A stretch of 64,000 bases of DNA, taken from positions 310,001 to 374,000 of the forward strand of contig NZ_ML636801.1 in assembly GCF_006476605.1 (NCBI RefSeq). Reading direction: 5' to 3'. Below, in pieces: positions 57,933 to 64,000 of the stretch; position 1 is the stretch's first letter, and the number at the start of each line of letters is the position of its first letter. The stretch comes from Brucella gallinifaecis. Its GTDB lineage: Bacteria; Pseudomonadota; Alphaproteobacteria; Rhizobiales; Rhizobiaceae. The translations under genes and the position numbers were made by a program. Under the pieces are notes generated by a model that was given only the letters and a program-made list of their open reading frames with translations, ran no database searches and was not told the DNA's origin.

Positions 57933-60569
57933 CTAAGCACGCTGGACAAAGCTGTCGAGAACACGCTTTTGACCGGCTTTGTCAAAATCAATGGTGAGCT
58001 TGTTGCCATCGATTGTTGCGATTGTTCCATTGCCGAACTTGATATGGAATACGCGGTCGCCGACGAAATAGGCTGATGGTTTGTCGGCCACTGATTTTGA
58101 GACCAGTTCGCCGTCAATCATGCGGCCTTTGACAGAACCACGACCGGCTCCGAAGCCGGAATCCGTTTCGCCATAGCCTATACGCTCAACATTGGCACCT
58201 GAGCGAGAGCCCCAGTTGTTGCGGGTGGCCTCCGAACGATTTTGCTGCGCACGCTGCCAGCCGGGAGTCGAATAAGAGTTCTGAAACGGGTCAGCTTTAT
58301 CAAAACGTGACTGTCCATAACCACTATTGCCATAGCCGCCGTAATTGCCTTCCATTTCCGCCACTTCGACATGGGGTTCGGGCAGCTCTTCTAAAAAGCG
58401 TGACGGAATGGTCGACTGCCACATGCCATGAATGCGGCGGTTGGAAACAAACCAGATATGCAGGTTCTTTTTCGCTCGTGTGACGCCCACATAGGCGAGG
58501 CGGCGTTCTTCTTCGAGACCGGAGCGACCGCCTTCATCAAGTGCACGCTGATGCGGGAAAAGTCCTTCTTCCCAGCCGGGAAGGAAGACGGTTTCAAATT
58601 CAAGTCCCTTGGCCGAATGCAGCGTCATGATATTGACGGCGTCCATATCTTCATTTTTTTCGGCATCCATGACAAGGGCGACATGTTCCAGAAATCCGCG
58701 CAGACTTTCATAGTCTTCCATCGAGCGGATGAATTCCTTGAGGTTTTCAAGCCGTCCGGGTGCTTCTGCCGATTTGTCATTCTGCCACATATTGGTATAG
58801 CCGGATTCATCAAGAATTGTTTCGGCAAGCTCTGTATGGGGCGTGTTGTCGATCAGTGATTGCCAGCGGCGGAAATTATCCACCACTTCACGCAGCGCTG
58901 AACGTGGCTTGGGCTTCAGCTCCTGCGTTTCAACCAGATCGCAGGCTGCTGCAAACATGGAAATGTCACGTGAGCGTGCATAGTCATGGATCAAGCGGAT
59001 TGCTGCTTCACCAAGCCCGCGTTTTGGCGTGTTGATAATGCGCTCCAGCGCCAGATCATCTGCCGGTTGGGCAACAACACGCAGATAGGCCATGGCATCG
59101 CGGATTTCGAGGCGTTCATAAAAACGTGGTCCACCGATAACCCGGTAATTCAGGCCCAGTGTTACAAAACGATCTTCGAACTCACGCATCTGAAAGGATG
59201 CGCGTACAAGGATCGCCATATTGTTGAGCAGATGTCCGTGACGCTGCGCCTGTTCGATTGCTTCTCCGACCGCACGGGCTTCTTCTTCTGAATCCCATGC
59301 AGCATGGATTTGTACTTTTGGATCGTCGGGATTGGGGGCTTCGGTGAACAGGGTTTTGCCAAGCCGACCCTCATTATGCGCAATCAGATGCGCGGCAGTT
59401 CCCAGAATATGCGCGGTAGAGCGATAATTGCGCTCAAGCTTGATCACAACTGCGCCCGGAAAATCCTTGTCAAAGCGCAGAATATTATCCACTTCCGCGC
59501 CGCGCCAGCCATAGATCGACTGATCATCATCACCTACACAACATAGGTTGACTTTGTTTTCGCTCACGCCGAATTCGCTATGCTCATCGGCTCCGCGGGG
59601 GCCTCGCATCGGCTCGGACGCCCTATCGGGCTGTATGGGTGCGTGTCCGGCTTGTGTTGCAGGGAGGGGGGCAGGGGTTGTTGCAGGTGATGTTACAGGG
59701 GTTGTTGCAGGGGCTGTAGTTCGCGATTTTGGCCTTTGAGCCAGAAGACGAAGCCACATATATTGCGCCGTGTTGGTATCCTGATACTCGTCCACCAGAA
59801 TGTAACGGAACTTCGCGTGATATTCGCGAAGAATGTCCGGGTGATTGCGGAAGATGCGGATCGGGTGCAGCAGAAGATCGCCAAAGTCGCAGGCGTTCAA
59901 TGTGCGCAGGCGTTCCTGATAGGCCTGATATAGTTCTCGCCCCTTGCCATTGCCAAATGAACGCGCATCACCTTCCGGGATGTCTGACGGGCTAAAACCC
60001 TTGTTCTTCCAGCCGTCAATCATATTGGCGAATGTGCGTGCAGGCCAGCGTTTATCGTCCAGACCTTCGGCCTGAATTAGTTGCTTGATGAGGCGGATTA
60101 CGTCATCTGTATCGAGAATGGTGAAATCTGAAGTGAGATGCACCAGTTCCGCGTGGCGGCGCAGCAGTTTTACGCCGATGGAGTGAAATGTCCCAAGCCA
60201 AGGCATGCCTTCCACAGCACCACCAACCAGATGGCCGATGCGCTCTTTCATTTCGCGTGCAGCTTTGTTGGTAAAGGTGACAGCGAGAATCTGGCTTGGA
60301 TAGGCAAGGCCAGTGGTCAGAATATGCGCGATGCGGGTGGTGAGCACGCGGGTTTTACCTGTGCCTGCACCGGCAAGAACCAGAACCGGACCTTCGGTGG
60401 TCAGAACAGCCTGACGTTGCTCAGGGTTCAGCCCTTTGAGATAATCAGGTTCGACGCGCTGCTGATTGCGGGCAGCCATGGCACGCGCAGCAATTCCGCC
60501 AGCCGCAGAGGGGCGGTCGGCAGGTGTTTCATCGCCGAAAAACGGCATTTCATCAGGGAAATCGGACAT
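57933..60569 (-). CDS. uvrD: DNA helicase II UvrD/PcrA, with an unusual insertion
   Basis: This SF1 3'-5' helicase acts in mismatch and excision repair. The 878-residue protein has the Q motif and Walker A (LAGAGTGKTRVLT, 65-77), FTNKAAREMKERI, LVDEYQDTN (Walker B), CCVGDDDQSIYGWRGAE, and the 2A motifs TLHSAKGLEFETVFLPGWEE and VGVTRAKKNL. A C-terminal Tudor-like segment (YFVGDRVFHIKFGNGTI) is present. Between Walker B and motif III, residues about 281-338 form an Ala/Pro/Thr-rich insertion (TTPVTSPATTPAPLPAT) absent from typical members. ATG 60569 is preferred over upstream in-frame starts. Confidence 0.93.
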   Translation of the reverse strand: MSDFPDEMPFFGDETPADRPSAAGGIAARAMAARNQQRVEPDYLKGLNPEQRQAVLTTEGPVLVLAGAGTGKTRVLTTRIAHILTTGLAYPSQILAVTFTNKAAREMKERIGHLVGGAVEGMPWLGTFHSIGVKLLRRHAELVHLTSDFTILDTDDVIRLIKQLIQAEGLDDKRWPARTFANMIDGWKNKGFSPSDIPEGDARSFGNGKGRELYQAYQERLRTLNACDFGDLLLHPIRIFRNHPDILREYHAKFRYILVDEYQDTNTAQYMWLRLLAQRPKSRTTAPATTPVTSPATTPAPLPATQAGHAPIQPDRASEPMRGPRGADEHSEFGVSENKVNLCCVGDDDQSIYGWRGAEVDNILRFDKDFPGAVVIKLERNYRSTAHILGTAAHLIAHNEGRLGKTLFTEAPNPDDPKVQIHAAWDSEEEARAVGEAIEQAQRHGHLLNNMAILVRASFQMREFEDRFVTLGLNYRVIGGPRFYERLEIRDAMAYLRVVAQPADDLALERIINTPKRGLGEAAIRLIHDYARSRDISMFAAACDLVETQELKPKPRSALREVVDNFRRWQSLIDNTPHTELAETILDESGYTNMWQNDKSAEAPGRLENLKEFIRSMEDYESLRGFLEHVALVMDAEKNEDMDAVNIMTLHSAKGLEFETVFLPGWEEGLFPHQRALDEGGRSGLEEERRLAYVGVTRAKKNLHIWFVSNRRIHGMWQSTIPSRFLEELPEPHVEVAEMEGNYGGYGNSGYGQSRFDKADPFQNSYSTPGWQRAQQNRSEATRNNWGSRSGANVERIGYGETDSGFGAGRGSVKGRMIDGELVSKSVADKPSAYFVGDRVFHIKFGNGTIATIDGNKLTIDFDKAGQKRVLDSFVQRA

Positions 60570-60609
60570 TGCACCGAATGTAGTGATTCTTGGGGGAAAG
60601 ACCAGTAAA

Positions 60610-61686
60610 TTACTCAAGCTGGGTGACGCGACGGTCCGTAAAATTGAGGCGATGTGAAGCAAGGGCTTCAACAAGGCCACGCATTTCCGGCTCACGTTGC
60701 AGCAGCTCATCAAGTTCTGTCATCTGGTTCATGGCGATCAGACGAAGAATATCATCGCGGATCGTGCCGTCATCGCGGCGCGGAAGATGTGCAACCGGCT
60801 GGATGAGTTCGAGCCTGGTGCCTTTAAGACGTGCTCGCAGGCTTTTTTCGTCTGCGTCAGAGGTTTCAACAAAGGCATAAAGACCCACGCCCTTGGCAGG
60901 CAACGAATAAAGCGCGAGAGCAACGTCTTTCACACGTGGATCTGACTTGAGGGCAGCGATGATGGCCGGGCCTTCATTGTCGATACGATCGCCGGTGCCT
61001 TCACCATCCGACCAGCTGAAAATCCCGCGAGTGATAAAGTTATATACTTTTTTGCCCGTGGCGAGCCAGATACGCGATGGCAGCGAACGACGCGCCAGAA
61101 TGCGCTTTTCAGTTGGCGTCATCAGATCCGGTGCAAAGGCACGTTTCTGCTTGATGAGGTGTCGAAAATCTTCATAGGACAGCAGACGATAAAACGCACC
61201 GCGCCGGCGATGCACGCTTGCGAGCTGAAAATCGATGACGGCGGCTTCGCCTTCCGGTGTCATCAGCCAGTTTTGCGGCTTGGCCAGATCGTTGTGGGTA
61301 ACACCCATGCGGCGCATATCACGCAGGATACGATGGGCTGTGCGATACCATTTCAGTTGCGCGGGTCGCGCAAGATGCAGTGGCGTGCCTTCCGTCCATG
61401 AACGATAAAGACCGTCTTTGTCAGTATAGAGAAGCTGTGGAACGCCTTCGATGCCGCGCACGGTTTTCAAGCCGCGAATTTCACGCCGCGCCAGAATCCA
61501 TGCCAAAGGCCGTGACCACCAAGGGGCAGCACTGACAACACGACGGATAATGCGGGTCTCGGGATCGCCAGCAAAATAGCCTGCGCGGGTTTCGGAAAAC
61601 ACATCGCGTTTGAACACAGCGGTTTCCACAAATTCCGGTATGCGGTCGCCTTGTGCGGGTACATCAATATTCGGATTCTGAGCCAT
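60610..61686 (-). CDS. Kinase-like protein with degenerate acyl-CoA-ligase-type C-terminal domain
   Basis: The 358-residue protein has an N-terminal lipopolysaccharide-kinase/RIO-like fold (about 20-225): the catalytic loop THNDLAKPQNWL and the metal-binding VIDFQLAS are recognisable. The C-terminal third (about 240-345) resembles the C-terminal domain of AMP-forming ligases (IIAALKSDPRVKDVALALYS, LYAFVET, LPRRDDGTIRDDILRL), but the usual catalytic Gly-Lys reads Gly-Thr. Substrate is unknown. It is 40 bp upstream of uvrD on the same strand and may be cotranscribed with it. Confidence 0.72.
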   Translation of the reverse strand: MAQNPNIDVPAQGDRIPEFVETAVFKRDVFSETRAGYFAGDPETRIIRRVVSAAPWWSRPLAWILARREIRGLKTVRGIEGVPQLLYTDKDGLYRSWTEGTPLHLARPAQLKWYRTAHRILRDMRRMGVTHNDLAKPQNWLMTPEGEAAVIDFQLASVHRRRGAFYRLLSYEDFRHLIKQKRAFAPDLMTPTEKRILARRSLPSRIWLATGKKVYNFITRGIFSWSDGEGTGDRIDNEGPAIIAALKSDPRVKDVALALYSLPAKGVGLYAFVETSDADEKSLRARLKGTRLELIQPVAHLPRRDDGTIRDDILRLIAMNQMTELDELLQREPEMRGLVEALASHRLNFTDRRVTQLE

Positions 61687-61804
61687 GAAGTTCCACTAGC
61701 CGCTTGTGCTCGATCAATCAAGTTTGATGGTACTGTTGAGTGGTTGCAATCATGTGATTGTGGGCGCAAAAGACTATAATCATTGTTTGGGGAGAAGATG
61801 GATC

Positions 61805-62341
61805 ATGGCGCAAAGCGACGATATCAAGCAGATCATCAGGCAGGAACAAGCGCTGATTTTCAGATCATTTGATGAAGATGATGCATTTTCACTCGGTTAC
61901 AATATACGTGAGCTGGCTGTGAAGCAGCAGCTTTCAGTCGCTATCGATATTTCGCTTTGGGATCGCCGTCTGTTTTTTGCAGCAACAGCGGGAACGACAT
62001 CAGACAATAGCGAATGGCTGCGCCACAAATTCAATGTCGTGCGCAGATTTCATGTTTCAAGCTATCGGCTTGTTCTGGAACAAGACCGCGAAGACAAGAT
62101 ATTTGCCGCGCACAAGGCGCTGGATGTGGCTGATTATGCTCTGGCAGGCGGTGGCTTTCCTATCAATGTGAGAAAAGTGGGGGTGATCGGGGCAGCGATT
62201 GTGTCAGGTCTTCCGCAGTGCGACGATCATAATCTCGTTGTGCGGGCCATTGCCGAACATCTGGAGCAAGATCCTGTCGCGCTGGCCTTGGCCGATGCCT
62301 TATTTCGTGATTCATATCAGCCTGTTGAATCGTCTTTTTAA
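61805..62341 (+). CDS. UPF0303/HbpS-like protein
   Basis: The 178-residue cytoplasmic protein belongs to the UPF0303 family, related to GlcG/HbpS domains that bind heme or small ligands. Recognisable blocks are FDEDDAFSLGYNIRELA, VAIDISLWDRRLFFAAT, and GGGFPINVRKVGVIGAAIVSG. The function is not established. The frame is open 33 codons upstream, but ATG 61805 (MAQSDDIK) gives the family length. It is divergent from the kinase-like gene. Confidence 0.85.
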   Translation: MAQSDDIKQIIRQEQALIFRSFDEDDAFSLGYNIRELAVKQQLSVAIDISLWDRRLFFAATAGTTSDNSEWLRHKFNVVRRFHVSSYRLVLEQDREDKIFAAHKALDVADYALAGGGFPINVRKVGVIGAAIVSGLPQCDDHNLVVRAIAEHLEQDPVALALADALFRDSYQPVESSF

Positions 62342-62446
62342 GAAGGGGATTCAATGTCGCGGCTGAATCAGTCGCGACACGGGTAATTTGCCTTGTTATC
62401 GCCGGATCGATCCCGCTATGTTGCATCGATAAAAATCGCGTGATTC
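62309..62446. promoter_or_regulatory. Cluster of five GANTC sites upstream of the AsmA-family gene
   Basis: GANTC sites are at 62309, 62327, 62348, 62365 and 62442. The fourth is the centre of a 23-bp palindrome, GTCGCG-gCTGAaTCAGt-CGCGAC (62356-62378). Two sites lie within the end of the upstream gene. CcrM methylation control of the downstream promoter is possible. Confidence 0.4.
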
Positions 62447-62482
62447 AGCGATTGTGTCATGTTGCATATATCGGAGTTTTGT

Positions 62483-64000
62483 TTGGGCCGCATATTCGTC
62501 ATCGTCGGTGGATTTCTGGTGCTGCTTTTAACGGCGGCGCTGGTGGTGCCGCCATTTGTCGACTGGAGCGGCTATCGCGCCGAGTTTGAGCGTGAGGCAA
62601 GTCAGGTACTTGGCCGTCCGGTTCATGTGGCTGGTGATGTCAGTGCGCGGCTGCTGCCGTTTCCTTCGGTGGCATTTTCTGATGTGCGTGTAGGTGCTGA
62701 TGTTGAGCATCCGGTGATGAGCGTCGATACGTTTTCCATGGATGCGGAACTGATGCCGTTTCTGCGCGGCCAGTTGCTGATTTTCGATATGCGTGTCGAG
62801 CGCCCGAATGTGGTTATCTCACTCGATAAGGATGGCAAGGTTGATTGGGCGATCCGTCCTTCCACACCCCTTGATCCGGCACAGATAAAAGTTGAAAGGC
62901 TTTCGATTAGCGATGGAAGGGCGACGCTGGTTGATCGGGTCAGCGGTCGTTCATATGAAGCAACTCAAATCAATGCTATCATGTCAGCAAATAGCCTTGC
63001 CGGGCCTTGGCAGGCGAATGGTACAGTTGAAATTGATGGGCAAAAGCTGGCGCTTGATTTGAACAGTGGAGAGGCTCGGCCTGACGGTTCATTGCGGCTG
63101 CGTGCACGTATTGCACCTGAAGCCGTGCCTGCATCATTCGAGACTGATGGTGACATTACGCTTGATGATGGTCGTCTGAATTATGCCGGTCATTTCTCAC
63201 TGCGCTCGGCTGATATGATGGGAGCCGCTTCCAGGAATCAGAAGGCACCCACGCAGAAGCCATTTTTCAGTGACCTTCGGCTCAGCGGCAAGTTTACCGC
63301 TAACAGGAATCGTTTTGATGCGAGTGAGTTTCGCATGGAGCAAGGTCCGGCTGATCAGCCATATGTGGTGAATGGTAAGGCACTGATTGATTATGGTGAT
63401 AAACCGCATTTTGAAATCAGTGCCGATGGTCAGCAGATATTCTGGGGGCCAGTTGAGGGGGCACAGGATCAGCAGCCGGCTCCCATTGCTGAAGGTGACA
63501 GGCTGGCAACTGTGCGGCGTATGCTTGAGCAATTGCCCATACCGGGAATGCCCGGCAGCGTTGATCTGCGTTTACCGGCAGTTATTGCTGGCGGGACCAC
63601 AATTCGCTCCGTTACAATCAGCGCAGAACCTGATGGCAGTGGTTGGAATATCAAACAGTTTGAAGCGGATTTGCCGGGGCGAACGAAGGTAGAGGCCAAG
63701 GGCAGGCTGTCTGTTGGGCGCGATTTTGGCTTTGAGGGCGATATGCTGGTTGCTTCGCGTCAGCCTTCGGGTCTTGCTGCGTGGCTGAATGAGATGGTCG
63801 ATGAATCTATCCGCCAACTCGACAGTGTCGGTTTCTCGGGCAAGGTAGATTTGCGTGAAACCATGCAGAGCATTGACAGCCTTGAAGTGGGGATGGGCAA
63901 GACAACGCTGAAAGGAACTTTTCTCCGGCAAGTGGCAGGTTCTGCCGAGCCGGCGATTACATTGCAATTGCATGGTGGTGCAGTTGATAGCACTGCATTA
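62483..64000 (+). CDS. AsmA family protein, N-terminal part (runs off the window)
   Basis: An open frame from TTG 62483 reads without a stop to the last base, giving 506 residues. It begins with one membrane helix (RIFVIVGGFLVLLLTAALVV), then the AsmA signature PPFVDWSGYRAEFEREASQV, LGRPVHVAGDVSARLLPFPS and the following beta-rich repeats. AsmA proteins are inner-membrane-anchored and are linked to phospholipid transport to the outer membrane. GGAG lies six bases before the TTG. The C-terminus lies outside the window. Confidence 0.85.
   Translation, partial: MGRIFVIVGGFLVLLLTAALVVPPFVDWSGYRAEFEREASQVLGRPVHVAGDVSARLLPFPSVAFSDVRVGADVEHPVMSVDTFSMDAELMPFLRGQLLIFDMRVERPNVVISLDKDGKVDWAIRPSTPLDPAQIKVERLSISDGRATLVDRVSGRSYEATQINAIMSANSLAGPWQANGTVEIDGQKLALDLNSGEARPDGSLRLRARIAPEAVPASFETDGDITLDDGRLNYAGHFSLRSADMMGAASRNQKAPTQKPFFSDLRLSGKFTANRNRFDASEFRMEQGPADQPYVVNGKALIDYGDKPHFEISADGQQIFWGPVEGAQDQQPAPIAEGDRLATVRRMLEQLPIPGMPGSVDLRLPAVIAGGTTIRSVTISAEPDGSGWNIKQFEADLPGRTKVEAKGRLSVGRDFGFEGDMLVASRQPSGLAAWLNEMVDESIRQLDSVGFSGKVDLRETMQSIDSLEVGMGKTTLKGTFLRQVAGSAEPAITLQLHGGAVDSTAL

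Overview
The window is chromosomal DNA from an alphaproteobacterium of the order Rhizobiales, most probably Brucellaceae-like (Brucella/Ochrobactrum relatives). The evidence is the gene order rsmH-ftsL-ftsI-murE-murF-mraY-murD-ftsW-murG-murC-murB / ddl-ftsQ-ftsA-ftsZ / lpxC-bamD-recN-ligA, the BtaA/BtaB betaine-lipid pair, an ArsR-methyltransferase fusion next to metF, dense GANTC (CcrM-type) clusters, and interspersed short palindromic repeats of the kind seen in rhizobial genomes. The genus call is an inference from protein style and synteny; no database was searched.

Layout. 1-8.4 kb is accessory metabolism: the tail of a membrane protein, a nicotinamidase, a PhnA-domain protein, a Rieske oxygenase/reductase pair of the glycine-betaine demethylase type, a D-lyxose isomerase-like cupin, UDP-glucose dehydrogenase, a two-gene glycosyltransferase/LABN-domain unit and a lysophospholipase-like hydrolase. 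8.9-15.7 kb holds the translation factor EttA, trans-aconitate methyltransferase, a KgtP-like permease, a DUF2293 protein, the ArsR-methyltransferase/metF operon with a perfect palindromic operator, and a 28-codon membrane peptide. 15.9-24.3 kb holds a frameshifted auxin-efflux-type carrier, peptidoglycan hydrolases (MltB-like, GH25, AmpD-like amidase, SLT), btaA-btaB with a candidate PHO box, and a lipoprotein. RNase P RNA sits at 24.4-24.9 kb, directly upstream of the division/cell-wall (dcw) cluster.

The dcw cluster runs from 25.0 to 43.8 kb on the + strand. Genes from rsmH to murB are tightly packed or overlapping and end at a strong terminator. A separate unit, ddl-ftsQ-ftsA-ftsZ, starts downstream of an intergenic region carrying five GANTC sites in 119 bp and ends at a second terminator. 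lpxC, bamD, recN and ligA follow. Together these make UDP-MurNAc-pentapeptide, lipid I and lipid II, build the divisome, start lipid A synthesis and assemble outer-membrane proteins.

50-64 kb holds a frameshifted DUF2461 gene, the AzlCD exporter, a minus-strand pepP-prmA-sco1 group, and a short gene-poor and locally AT-rich region at 55.3-56.6 kb. The 55.3-56.6 kb region contains a ~270-bp MITE-like element nested in an older palindromic repeat, a truncated-looking LptA/OstA-like ORF whose stop codon lies inside a second element tip, an unannotated 30-codon hydrophobic peptide with its own palindromic operator, and a possible divergent small RNA with a UUCG-loop terminator. This is the best candidate for something undescribed. 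After it come a hexapeptide acetyltransferase, CreA, UvrD with an unusual low-complexity insertion, a kinase-like protein with an apparent acyl-CoA-ligase-type C-terminal domain, a UPF0303 protein, and the start of an AsmA-family protein that runs off the window. I saw no tRNA, rRNA, CRISPR array or prophage.
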